Assembly (NCBI GenBank): GCA_021737115.1
Contig: JAIPER010000081.1
Location: 1 to 10,955, forward strand
Origin: Desulfohalobiaceae bacterium
GTDB taxonomy: Bacteria; Desulfobacterota; Desulfovibrionia; Desulfovibrionales; Desulfothermaceae
Reading direction: 5' to 3'
DNA: 10,955 bases
The translations under genes were made by a program, and so were the position numbers. Positions 1-7,023 of the stretch are shown here, in pieces. Each line of letters opens with the position of its first letter. Within the stretch, counting starts at the first letter, position 1. The notes below the pieces were generated by a model. The model did no database searches. It was not told the origin of the DNA and worked only from the letters and a program-made list of their open reading frames with translations.

Positions 1-369
1 TTTATGTTCTTCCAGGGCCTCGGGGTTGACTTCGGGAACGACGAGGGGCACGTCCGGATCCATCCGCCAGGCGCTTGAATTGTCCACCACGACACATCCG
101 GCCCTGGCCGCCAGGGGGGCAAATGTTCTGGAAGTGTCCCCTCCGGCTGAAAACAGGGCCAGGTCGGTCTCTGCAAAGGAATCTTCCGTGAGCTCCTCCA
201 CCACCAGCCTGGAATCGCCAAAGGGCAGCTCTTTGCCCGCCGACCTGGATGAGGCCAGAGCCCTGACCCTTGCGGCCGGAAATTTTCTAGCCTCCAGGGT
301 TTTCAACATCTCCCGGCCCACCGCTCCGGTGGCTCCGGCCACCGCAACAACAAGACCTTGCTCGCTCAT
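1..369 (-). CDS. asd: Aspartate-semialdehyde dehydrogenase, N-terminal part (cut by window edge)
   Basis: This enzyme reduces L-aspartyl-4-phosphate to aspartate semialdehyde with NADPH in the cytosol, the branch point to lysine/diaminopimelate, threonine and methionine. The visible 123 residues begin MSEQGLVVAVAGATGAVG, with the Rossmann-fold glycine motif GATGAVG at residues 12-18. They continue through ALFSAGGDTSR and VVDNSSAWRMDPDVPLVVPEVN, typical of the NAD-binding domain of the Asd family. The catalytic cysteine and dimerisation domain lie beyond the left edge, so about a third of the usual ~340 residues is seen. The start is well supported: TAAGGAGG (375-382) sits 5 nt before the ATG. 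It lies downstream of pilC on the same strand, separated by 119 nt and a hairpin, so it may have its own promoter, but I did not identify one. Confidence 0.93.
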   Translation of the reverse strand, partial: MSEQGLVVAVAGATGAVGREMLKTLEARKFPAARVRALASSRSAGKELPFGDSRLVVEELTEDSFAETDLALFSAGGDTSRTFAPLAARAGCVVVDNSSAWRMDPDVPLVVPEVNPEALEEHK

Positions 370-458
370 GCTGTCCTCCTTACGCTAGACTTGAACTCCC
401 GGACCATCGGAGTCGGTAGTCCAAGCTGGTTACCCTTCCGGTTGTTTCATAAATAAAG

Positions 459-487
459 CAAGAAAAATGTTCTTCCCATTTTTCTTG
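459..487 (-). terminator. Hairpin directly after pilC, possible weak terminator
   Basis: An 11-bp perfect inverted repeat (CAAGAAAAATG / CATTTTTCTTG, 7-nt loop) begins one base after the pilC stop codon. On the minus strand it is preceded by A residues and followed by CTTTATTT, so it resembles an intrinsic terminator. However, the stem is AT-rich and the downstream tract is not a clean U-run. It could end or attenuate pilBC transcription before asd, or protect a 3' end. Confidence 0.45.
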
Positions 488-488
488 T

Positions 489-1694
489 TTACATGACCTG
501 ACCCGCGATCTGAAAGATGGGCAGGTACATGCTGACGATCAGACCGCCGACGACAACGCCCAGGAAGACGATCATGATCGGTTCGATCATCGATGTCAAT
601 GCCGAAACCGCGACATCGACTTCGTCGTCGTAAAAGTCGGCCACCTTGGAGAGCATGGTGTCCAAAGCGCCTGTCGTTTCTCCGATTGAGAGCATGTGAA
701 TGACCATAGGGGGGAAGACTCCGGTTGCATCCAGGGGTTCGGCCAGGGTCTGTCCTTCAGCGATGCTCTTCTTGGCCTGGAGGACCCCGTTCTCTATGGT
801 CTTGTTCCCGGAAGTCCGGGCCACGATATCCAGGGAGTAGAGAATGGGGACTCCGCTGGAGACCATGGTGCTCAGGGTCCGGCTGAACCTGGCCACGGCC
901 ACTTTGCGCAGCAAAGGACCGAAGACCGGGATGAAGAGGAGCCATCTGTCGACAAGGGTCTTCCCTTTTTCCCAGCGGTAAAACCAGGAGAAGGCGAAGA
1001 CTGCGGCCACGCCGCCGAGGATGAGCCAGAGGATATTACCCTGCACCCAGCGGCTGATATTGATCACGATCTGGGTGGGCAGAGGCAGGGCCCCGCCGAA
1101 ATCCGCGAACATCTTCTCGAAGGTGGGGATGACGAAGACGAGGATGATGGCGATGACTGCGACAGCCACAAAGCTGACCACAGCCGGGTAGATCATGGCC
1201 CCTTTGACCTTGGATTTCAGATTGGCCGCCTTTTCGATATACTCCGACAGGCGGTTCAGGACCACATCGAGGATTCCTCCGGTCTCTCCGGCATTGACCA
1301 TGTTTGTGTACAGGGAATCAAAGACGTCCGGGTGTTTGGACAAGGCATCGAAGAGGGAAGCGCCGCCTTCCACGTCGTTTCGGATTTCGTAGAGCTTTCT
1401 CCTGAGCTTGTTGTTTTCGGTCTGTTCGCACATGACCTGCAGGGCCTGGAGAATGGGGATGCCGGAATTGATCATGGTGGCGAACTGGCGGGAAAAGACG
1501 ACCATGTCCCGCGTGGAAACCCTCCCCTCTAAAAAAGTCCCTTCCAGGAGGTCCTTGGGCTTGGGTTTGACTTTAATGGAGGTGAAACCTTTTTTTCTTA
1601 GTGTATTTTCAGCAACTTCCAGGCTCTGGGCGTCCAGGTCTCCTTTAACGGTCCGGTTAGAGCGGTTTTTGGCTTTATAGACGAATATGGGCAT
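489..1694 (-). CDS. pilC: Type IV pilus inner-membrane platform protein PilC (GspF family)
   Basis: This is a polytopic inner-membrane protein on which the PilB motor acts to extract pilin from the membrane and polymerise it. The 401-residue length matches PilC (~400). Two T2SSF domains are visible. The first (about residues 68-191) contains FSRQFATMINSGIPILQAL and NMVNAGETGGILD. The second (about 270-393) repeats the pattern as FSRTLSTMVSSGVPILYSL and MLSIGETTGALD. Likely transmembrane segments are near 170-191, 220-240 and 370-392. The N-terminus MPIFVYKAKN is typical of the family. The start is supported by AAGGAG 5 nt upstream. It lies 27 nt downstream of pilB and is surely cotranscribed with it. 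GspF of a type II secretion system is the alternative, but there are no gsp neighbours and similarity to PilC is stronger. Confidence 0.93.
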   Translation of the reverse strand: MPIFVYKAKNRSNRTVKGDLDAQSLEVAENTLRKKGFTSIKVKPKPKDLLEGTFLEGRVSTRDMVVFSRQFATMINSGIPILQALQVMCEQTENNKLRRKLYEIRNDVEGGASLFDALSKHPDVFDSLYTNMVNAGETGGILDVVLNRLSEYIEKAANLKSKVKGAMIYPAVVSFVAVAVIAIILVFVIPTFEKMFADFGGALPLPTQIVINISRWVQGNILWLILGGVAAVFAFSWFYRWEKGKTLVDRWLLFIPVFGPLLRKVAVARFSRTLSTMVSSGVPILYSLDIVARTSGNKTIENGVLQAKKSIAEGQTLAEPLDATGVFPPMVIHMLSIGETTGALDTMLSKVADFYDDEVDVAVSALTSMIEPIMIVFLGVVVGGLIVSMYLPIFQIAGQVM

Positions 1695-1721
1695 CCAGGC
1701 TCCTTAGTCGATTTTAGATGG

Positions 1722-3434
1722 TTATTCAGCGGTGACCCGCAGGACTTCCTGATAGGATATTTCCCCGGTCTCGAATTTCTTGAGGGCGTTTTGGCGCAGG
1801 GTCTGCATGCCCTGCTGCAGAGCCGCTTCCTTGATCTCCGGCATGGTCCCCTCTTTCAGGACCAGATCCTGAATTTCCGGGGTGATCACCAGCATTTCAT
1901 AGATTCCCATTCTGCCTTTGTATCCGGAATGATTGCACTCGGGGCAACCGACCGGTTCGCAGATCGCAGGGGATTCGTCCTGCTTTTCTTTCTGCAGGTT
2001 CAGCTTGCGGATCATTTCAGCGGTCAGGTCTGCTTTTCGCTTGCAGAACGGGCAGAGTTTCCGGACCAGACGCTGGGCCAGAATCCCGGAGACCGCAGAG
2101 GCCAGAAGAAATCCTTCCACTCCCATGTTCAGCAATCGGCTGACGGTGCTCGGGGCGTCATTGGTGTGCAGGGTCGAGAGGACCAGATGGCCGGTCAGGG
2201 CGGCCTTGACCGCGATTTGGGCTGTCTCGCGGTCACGAATCTCCCCGACCAGGATGATGTCCGGATCCTGACGCAGAAAAGACCTGAGGGAGGCGGGAAA
2301 GGTCAGGCCTACCTGTTCATTGACGTGGACCTGGTTTATCCCGGGGATGCTGAACTCGACCGGGTCTTCCACGGTCTGGATGTTGACCTCCTCTTTGTTC
2401 AACTCCATAAGCGCGGAATACAGGGTCGTGGTCTTGCCGCTGCCGGTGGGGCCGGTGACCAGGAACATGCCGAACGGCTTGGCGATCACCCCCTGGATTG
2501 ACTGGAGGATGGCTTCATCGATACCCAGGACCTCCATGTCCATTTGTAAAGCCGATCTGTCGAGAAAGCGCAGGACTATTTTTTCCCCGAACAGGGTCGG
2601 CAGGATGGAGACCCGAAACTCGGCTTCCTGCCCCTGCGGGGTCAAGACCTTGATTCGGCCGTCCTGGGGCAGCCGTTTTTCGGCTATATTCAGGCTGGCC
2701 ATGATCTTCAACCTGGAAACGAGAGCGGCCTTCATTTTGACCGGCGGCCGCATTGCCTCCCGGAGTACGCCGTCTACACGGTACCTGACCCTGAAGGTCT
2801 TTTCGTAGGCCTCGATATGGATGTCGGACGCCCTTTTCCGGATGGCGTCCATGATGATCAGGTTGACCATCTTCACCACCGGGGCAAGGGAGGCCTCCTG
2901 GAGCAAGGATGTTTCGTCGGATACCTCGTCTTCTGCCTGGTAGTCGAGATCCTGTTGGCCGATGTCTGCCAGGGCCTCTTCCAGATCCTGCCAGTCCCCG
3001 TCAGTCCCGTGGTCCCGGTCTCGTTCCAGACAGCGCTGCAGGCTGTCCGGATCGCAGGCGTGAACCAGCGGTTCCTGGCCGCTCACAAACCTGATGTCAT
3101 CCACAGCCAGAATGTTGTCCGGTTCGGCCATGGCCAGGTACAGGCAGTTGTCTTCCTGGTGAAAAGGATAGCAGTTGTATGTCCGGCAGAGATCCCTGGG
3201 GACGATTTTCCGGGTTTTTTCGGGAACGGTGAATCCTGATGGGTCAACAACAGGTATTTTCAGTTTTTCGGAAAAAAAACGGACATAGTCTTTGCAGTCG
3301 ATGGACTCGTTGTACAGGGCGGCCCTGACGAAACTCGCTTTTTTCCTGTGCTGCAGGGCCTTGATCCTGGGAAGTTCTTCCTGGGGAATTCCCGCCCAGG
3401 ACATGAATTCCTGGATGTTGGTCGTATTGGTCAT
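1722..3434 (-). CDS. pilB: Type IV pilus assembly ATPase PilB (GspE family)
   Basis: This cytoplasmic hexameric ATPase powers pilus extension through PilC. In the 570-residue protein, an N-terminal MshEN-like region (about 25-145; e.g. LKIPVVDPSGF) is followed by an acidic linker (about 145-175). The GspE N2-like part (about 185-300) contains RASDIHIEAY and LPQDGRI. The ATPase core has Walker A GPTGSGKT at 328-335, an Asp box near 351-361 (QTVEDPVEF), Walker B around 390-402 (DPDIILVGEIRDRE) and a His box near 415-425 (GHLVLSTLHTN). The zinc-binding tetracysteine is C461, C464, C497 and C500, which marks PilB/GspE and is absent from retraction ATPases of the PilT type. The first ATG has no clear Shine-Dalgarno; M11 (ATG ending at 3404) follows CAGGA and could be the true start. 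A sigma70-like promoter lies about 150 nt upstream. Confidence 0.94.
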   Translation of the reverse strand: MTNTTNIQEFMSWAGIPQEELPRIKALQHRKKASFVRAALYNESIDCKDYVRFFSEKLKIPVVDPSGFTVPEKTRKIVPRDLCRTYNCYPFHQEDNCLYLAMAEPDNILAVDDIRFVSGQEPLVHACDPDSLQRCLERDRDHGTDGDWQDLEEALADIGQQDLDYQAEDEVSDETSLLQEASLAPVVKMVNLIIMDAIRKRASDIHIEAYEKTFRVRYRVDGVLREAMRPPVKMKAALVSRLKIMASLNIAEKRLPQDGRIKVLTPQGQEAEFRVSILPTLFGEKIVLRFLDRSALQMDMEVLGIDEAILQSIQGVIAKPFGMFLVTGPTGSGKTTTLYSALMELNKEEVNIQTVEDPVEFSIPGINQVHVNEQVGLTFPASLRSFLRQDPDIILVGEIRDRETAQIAVKAALTGHLVLSTLHTNDAPSTVSRLLNMGVEGFLLASAVSGILAQRLVRKLCPFCKRKADLTAEMIRKLNLQKEKQDESPAICEPVGCPECNHSGYKGRMGIYEMLVITPEIQDLVLKEGTMPEIKEAALQQGMQTLRQNALKKFETGEISYQEVLRVTAE

Positions 3435-3515
3435 AAGCTGGGTGATCCGGATTAAAGAGGCAATCCCTGCTCAAGCTCTTCCATGTGAGCAACTCGCCAG
3501 GTATCGGCTTACGAT

Positions 3516-3543
3516 AAATTCGAAGCACGAAATTCGAATTTCG
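3516..3543. repeat. Direct repeat AAATTCGAA x2 containing a 16-bp perfect palindrome
   Basis: AAATTCGAA occurs at 3516-3524 and again at 3530-3538. The second copy lies inside the exact palindrome CGAAATTCGAATTTCG (3528-3543). It falls in the predicted pilB leader about 85 nt before the ATG. Such a symmetric site may be a dimeric regulator operator, or a copy of a dispersed AT-rich repeat. I cannot tell which from this window. Confidence 0.6.
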
Positions 3544-3582
3544 AGTTTCTGTCCAATTTTAAAGTCATTAAAAATACATCAA

Positions 3583-3610
3583 ATCTTAAACTGTTAAGCT
3601 TAAATGTCAA
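3583..3610 (-). promoter_or_regulatory. Candidate sigma70 promoter for pilBC
   Basis: On the minus strand a perfect -35 TTGACA (3605-3610) is followed after 16 nt by TAAGAT (3583-3588), which keeps the key T1, A2 and T6 positions of the -10 box. Transcription would start near 3576, giving a leader of about 140 nt that includes the palindrome at 3528-3543. Confidence 0.5.
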
Positions 3611-3633
3611 AACGCTGATACGAAGTCTGAACT

Positions 3634-3662
3634 TTGACCGCCTCCTTAAAATACAGTATGGT
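3634..3662 (+). promoter_or_regulatory. Candidate sigma70 promoter for kdsB-carA
   Basis: TTGACC (3634-3639, 5 of 6 to consensus) is followed by a 17-nt spacer and TATGGT (3657-3662, 4 of 6). The predicted start near 3669 would give kdsB a leader of about 220 nt carrying the hairpin at 3814-3871. Its -35 lies only 23 nt from the -35 of the divergent pilB promoter. Confidence 0.45.
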
Positions 3663-3813
3663 CCAAAGCCGGATCGGTTATTGAAACCAGGGCGAGAATA
3701 TACTGATCCAATTTTGCTTTTTTAAACAAGTCCTGATGGACTCTTGCTTACCACGACTATTTTGAGGAAAGGTTAAGTGGGAGGAGTATAGGGCATCGCT
3801 TTTATTTTTTCAA

Positions 3814-3871
3814 ATAATTTCATGCCCTGCGCCTTGAGTCCGATGATTCAAGGCGCAGAGCAGGAAATTAT
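3814..3871 (+). promoter_or_regulatory. Long near-perfect hairpin in the kdsB leader
   Basis: The two 27-nt arms (3814-3840 and 3845-3871) pair at 24 Watson-Crick positions plus one G-T wobble, around a CGAT tetraloop. The only mismatches are 3822/3863 and 3826/3859. The core stem CTGCGCCTTGA / TCAAGGCGCAG is GC-rich and its base is AT-rich. It ends 19 nt before the kdsB ATG. No T-run follows on either strand, so it is not a standard intrinsic terminator. It may be a leader regulatory structure, a double-stranded RNA processing site, or a palindromic repeat unit. Confidence 0.65.
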
Positions 3872-3890
3872 CTATAAGTAACCGTTGTAT

Positions 3891-4643
3891 ATGAAGATCG
3901 ACGTTCCGTGCTATGCCATTATTCCGGTGCGCTATGCATCGTCCCGCTTCCCGGGTAAACCCCTGGCCCTGATTCAGGGAAAACCCATGTTCTGGCATGT
4001 CTATCAGCGGACACAGGGCAACCCGGCCCTGTCCAGGGTCTGGCTGGCTACGGACGATGACGGGATCTTCCAGGCTGCTCAGGATTTGCAAGTCCCGGCC
4101 CTGATGACCGGATCCCATCACCAAAGCGGGACCGACAGGGTTTTCGAGGCGGCGGAGTCACTGCGGCTGGAGTCTGAAGCCGTTGTCCTGAACATTCAGG
4201 GTGACGAGCCTCTGCTGGCCCCGGCCATGATCGATCAGCTCCTGGCCCCCTTTGCCCGGGAAGAGGTCCGGGTCAGCACCCTGGCCAGGCGATTGACCCC
4301 GGAGGAGGCGGAACCCCCGGATCAGGTCAAGGTGGTGACGGACAGAGAGGGGCGGGCCTTGTATTTTTCCAGGTCCAGGATTCCCTTTTACCGGGACCGG
4401 GTCTCCTGCCCGTCTTACCTGGGCCATGTGGGGTTGTACGGCTATCGCTTCCAGGTCCTCAAATATTTTTATTCCTTGAGCCCCGGGATCTTGGAACAAG
4501 CTGAGAGCCTCGAACAACTGAGGCTTTTGGAGTCAGGGATACCGATACAGGTCTCCCTGACGGAACACAGCAGTCATGGAGTGGATCGGCCGGAAGATCT
4601 GGTCGAGGTTGAACGGATATTGAAAACGGAGCAGTCTCAATGA
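3891..4643 (+). CDS. kdsB: 3-deoxy-manno-octulosonate cytidylyltransferase (CMP-KDO synthetase)
   Basis: This cytosolic enzyme activates KDO with CTP to give CMP-KDO for the inner core of LPS. The 250-residue length fits the family. The signature N-terminal nucleotide-binding motif IIPVRYASSRFPGKP spans residues 10-24 with R14 and K23. Others follow in order: SGTDR (79-83), NIQGDEP (101-107, with D105 the expected metal ligand), LYFSRSRIPF (157-166), HVGLYGYR (179-186), LEQAESLEQLRLLESG (201-216) and GVDRPEDL (230-237). The ATG at 3891 is preferred. A TTG two codons earlier (3885) is possible, and neither has a clear Shine-Dalgarno, which is odd given the strong hairpin just upstream. It overlaps carA by 4 nt, implying translational coupling. 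Confidence 0.95.
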   Translation: MKIDVPCYAIIPVRYASSRFPGKPLALIQGKPMFWHVYQRTQGNPALSRVWLATDDDGIFQAAQDLQVPALMTGSHHQSGTDRVFEAAESLRLESEAVVLNIQGDEPLLAPAMIDQLLAPFAREEVRVSTLARRLTPEEAEPPDQVKVVTDREGRALYFSRSRIPFYRDRVSCPSYLGHVGLYGYRFQVLKYFYSLSPGILEQAESLEQLRLLESGIPIQVSLTEHSSHGVDRPEDLVEVERILKTEQSQ

Positions 4644-5764
4644 AGGCGATTCTTGGTTTGGAAGACGGGACCTGGTTCGAGGGATACAGCTTTACCGGAT
4701 CAGGCGAGGCAGATGGCGAGGTCATCTTTAACACGGGAATGAGCGGCTATCAGGAGATCTTGACCGATCCTTCCTATTGCCGGCAGCTGGTGTGCATGAC
4801 TTATCCCCACATCGGAAACTACGGGGTCAATCCCGAGGATGTCGAATCCGGCCGGGTGCAGGCGGCCGGATTTATTGTCAAGGAGTGCTGCCGGCAGCCC
4901 TCGAATTTCCGAAGCGCCTCCTCCCTGCCAGATTACCTGAAAGAGAACGGGATTCTGGGTCTGGAAGGTATCGACACTAGAGCCCTGACCCGCCATATCC
5001 GGCTCCAGGGGGCCATGCGGGGTCTTATCTCCACCGAGGAGCAGGATCCGGCCCGAGTGGTGGCCAGGGCCAGAGAGATCCCGTCCATGCAAGGTTTGAA
5101 TCTGGTGGACCAGGTCACTTCCGAGGTCCCTTATCTCTGGACCGATGCGGGGCCGCAACCGGTTGGTCTCAACCTTGAAAATTTTGTTTGGCCTGGTACA
5201 GGGCTCAAGGTCGTGGTCTACGATTTCGGGGCCAAGTGGTATATCCTGAAGCTCTTGAAACAGCAAGGGCTGCAGGTCCTGGTGGTTCCGGCCAGGTTTA
5301 CGGCCAAGGAGGTCAACAAGCTGGCTCCGGACGCTGTCTTTTTGACCAACGGACCCGGCGACCCGGCGGCGCTGCCGGACATCATCCATCAGATTGCTCT
5401 GCTGCTGGAGGCTTACCCGGTAGGTGGTATCTGTCTCGGACATCAGTTGTTAGGGCTGGCCCTGGGCGGGACGAGCTTCAAGCTCAAATTCGGTCACCAC
5501 GGCCTGAATCATCCGGTCAAGCACCTGGACTCAGGCCGGATCGAGATTTCATCTCAGAATCACGGCTTCTGCGTCGATGTGTCCAAGGTCGACACCTTGA
5601 AGCAGACCCATGTCAATTTAAACGACAACACCCTGGAAGGCTTCCTCCACAAGGACAAGCCGATCATGGCGGTTCAGTACCATCCCGAGGCCGGCCCGGG
5701 GCCCCATGATTCGCGGCGCTTTTTCAGCGACTTTACGGCGATGATTCAGAGAAGCAGGGAGTGA
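4640..5764 (+). CDS. carA: Carbamoyl-phosphate synthase small (glutaminase) subunit
   Basis: This subunit hydrolyses glutamine and channels ammonia to CarB to make carbamoyl phosphate for arginine and pyrimidines. The 374 residues match the family (~380). The N-terminal CPSase small domain contains FNTGMSGYQEILTDPSY (30-46), YPHIGNYG and GIDTRALTRHIR (110-121). The class I glutamine amidotransferase domain from about 190 has FLTNGPGDP and the nucleophile C265 in GGICLGHQ. The rest of the triad is H348 and E350 in VQYHPEAGPGPHD. The start ATG overlaps the kdsB stop as ATGA, with CGGAG 8 nt upstream inside kdsB. No carB follows: the next gene is convergent, so the large subunit must be encoded elsewhere. 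I see no terminator in the 23-nt gap to rnc. Confidence 0.96.
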   Translation: MKAILGLEDGTWFEGYSFTGSGEADGEVIFNTGMSGYQEILTDPSYCRQLVCMTYPHIGNYGVNPEDVESGRVQAAGFIVKECCRQPSNFRSASSLPDYLKENGILGLEGIDTRALTRHIRLQGAMRGLISTEEQDPARVVARAREIPSMQGLNLVDQVTSEVPYLWTDAGPQPVGLNLENFVWPGTGLKVVVYDFGAKWYILKLLKQQGLQVLVVPARFTAKEVNKLAPDAVFLTNGPGDPAALPDIIHQIALLLEAYPVGGICLGHQLLGLALGGTSFKLKFGHHGLNHPVKHLDSGRIEISSQNHGFCVDVSKVDTLKQTHVNLNDNTLEGFLHKDKPIMAVQYHPEAGPGPHDSRRFFSDFTAMIQRSRE

Positions 5765-5787
5765 GGGGGAGATGAGGATTCAAGGCC

Positions 5788-6492
5788 TTACTCCTTCAAT
5801 CCTTCTGCAAAGGCCTGGATGGCCTGCTGAGCAGCCATCTGCTCGGCTTTTTTCACGCTGCTGGCCCGGGCCAGAAAGGTATTGCCGTCAGGGAGGATGA
5901 GCTGCACGGAATAGGTTTTGTCATGTTCCGGTCCGAAACTCTCCAGCAGGGTGTACCTGGGCCTGTCTGCAAAGTATTTCTGGGTTATTTCCTGGAGTCT
6001 ACTTTTGAAGTCTTTGTTTTTTTTAAATTTTCCAGACTCGGGCCATCTCCCGTTCAAGAGGCTGATGATCAGTCTCCTGACCCTTGCAAAACCGGCATCT
6101 AAAAAGACAGCCCCGAACAGAGACTCCAGGGCGTCACAGAGGACCGCGTCCCGTTCCCGCCCGCCCTGGTTTTCCTCCCCTTTCCCCAGAAGGATGTAGT
6201 CCTGGAGATTCAGGTCCCGGGCCGTATCGGCCAGAGCCGGCTCGTTGACCAGCTGGGCCCGGAGGGCGGTGAGGGTCCCTTCCCGTTCCTGGGGAAAGCG
6301 TTGGAAGAGTTCCTCTGAAACGCAGAGTTCCAGGACCGCATCACCCAGGAATTCAAGCCGTTCATTGTTCGTCAGGGAAGAATCGATTTCATTGGCGTAT
6401 GAGCTGTGGGTCAGAGCCTGCAGAAGCAGAGCCTGGTCCTTGAAACGATAGTCGATTTTCTGTTCTAAAGCAAAAAGCTGTTCAGTATGCAT
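5788..6492 (-). CDS. rnc: Ribonuclease III
   Basis: This double-strand-specific endoribonuclease matures rRNA precursors and cleaves structured mRNAs in the cytosol. The 234-residue protein has the RNase III domain first, with the signature NERLEFLGDA (residues 43-52; E47 and D51 are metal ligands) and DALESLFGAVFLD (120-132; D120 and E123). A double-stranded RNA-binding domain occupies about 158-230 (KDFKSRLQEITQKYF, then KKAEQMAAQQAIQAF). All four catalytic acidic residues are present. The ATG at 6492 has only weak upstream complementarity to 16S rRNA (GAAG). It follows rnhA by 39 nt on the same strand and is probably cotranscribed. It converges on carA. Confidence 0.96.
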   Translation of the reverse strand: MHTEQLFALEQKIDYRFKDQALLLQALTHSSYANEIDSSLTNNERLEFLGDAVLELCVSEELFQRFPQEREGTLTALRAQLVNEPALADTARDLNLQDYILLGKGEENQGGRERDAVLCDALESLFGAVFLDAGFARVRRLIISLLNGRWPESGKFKKNKDFKSRLQEITQKYFADRPRYTLLESFGPEHDKTYSVQLILPDGNTFLARASSVKKAEQMAAQQAIQAFAEGLKE

Positions 6493-6531
6493 GTCGCTTC
6501 GGGTATTGGAGGTTTTCTCTTGTAAATTTCA

Positions 6532-7005
6532 TCAAGCCCCTGAATCTATGGAAAGGTTCTTTTTAGAGGCGGCGGCTCTGGCCAACTGGTCACAGCGTTC
6601 ATTTTCCTTCCTGCCTTGATGGGCCGGTGTCCATTGAATGGTGACATCGTGTTTTTTCAGCAGTTCGATCATTTTTTCCCAGAGATCCTGGTTTTTGACC
6701 GGTTTTTTGCCGGCTGTCCGCCAGCCGTTGTGCTGCCAGCGCCTGAGCCAGCCCTTGTTCAGGGCGTCATGCAGGTACCTGGAATCTGTGATGACCAGAA
6801 CTTTTGACTTCTGGTCCAAGGACTGCAGCCCCTTGAGCATGGCCATGATTTCCATCCGGTTGTTGGTCGTCCCGGCTAGGCCCCCGGAGATTTCCCGGGT
6901 GGTCCCATTGCTGCTTAAAACCACGGCCCAACCACCGGGACCCGGATTTCCGGAACAGGCTCCGTCGGTAAAGATGATGCTGTCGAATTCCTGGGATTTG
7001 TTCAT
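6532..7005 (-). CDS. rnhA: Ribonuclease HI
   Basis: This enzyme cuts the RNA strand of RNA-DNA hybrids, removing R-loops and primers. Numbered from the chosen start (157 residues; E. coli has 155), the catalytic residues are all visible: D14 in FTDGACSGNPGPGGW, E52 in NNRMEIMA, D74 in ITDSRYL, H129 in TPAHQG and D139 in NERCDQLAR. The basic handle region is represented by NKGWLRRWQHNGWR. An in-frame ATG six codons earlier (7023) lacks a Shine-Dalgarno and touches the edge of a REP-like palindrome. The ATG at 7005 has GGAG about 12 nt upstream and gives the usual length, so I prefer it, without certainty. It is the first gene of a probable rnhA-rnc unit. Confidence 0.93.
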   Translation of the reverse strand: MNKSQEFDSIIFTDGACSGNPGPGGWAVVLSSNGTTREISGGLAGTTNNRMEIMAMLKGLQSLDQKSKVLVITDSRYLHDALNKGWLRRWQHNGWRTAGKKPVKNQDLWEKMIELLKKHDVTIQWTPAHQGRKENERCDQLARAAASKKNLSIDSGA

Positions 7006-7023
7006 AGATTTTTCTGGCTCCAT

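Larger units (their letters stand above)
3435..3890. other. Divergent control region between pilB and kdsB, no gene seen
   Basis: This AT-rich spacer separates two divergent operons. It holds a direct repeat with a palindrome (3516-3543), a promoter candidate facing each way (3583-3610 and 3634-3662), and a long hairpin (3814-3871). Between 3665 and 3810 I see only AT-rich sequence with a stray TATACT (3699-3704) lacking a good -35 element. I found no ORF with codon use or a ribosome site worth calling. Confidence 0.75.

Noticed and set aside
26..388. 120-codon plus-strand frame at the left edge
   Set aside because: It is the complement of the Asd N-terminus, which carries a clear Rossmann motif and ribosome site on the minus strand.
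385..425. tRNA-like T-arm text (GGGAGTTCAAGTCT) on the minus strand upstream of asd
   Set aside because: The stem partner does not pair (CTAGC against GGGAG), and there is no acceptor, D or anticodon arm around it.
696..1532. 278-codon open frame on the plus strand opposite pilC
   Set aside because: It is antisense to an unmistakable PilC. Its composition (Gly, Asp, His rich) is what a complementary frame of a GC-biased gene gives, and it has no recognisable domain.
3684..3704. TTGAAA...TATACT as a second kdsB promoter
   Set aside because: The spacing between boxes is too short for sigma70, and the better TTGACC-17-TATGGT lies just upstream.
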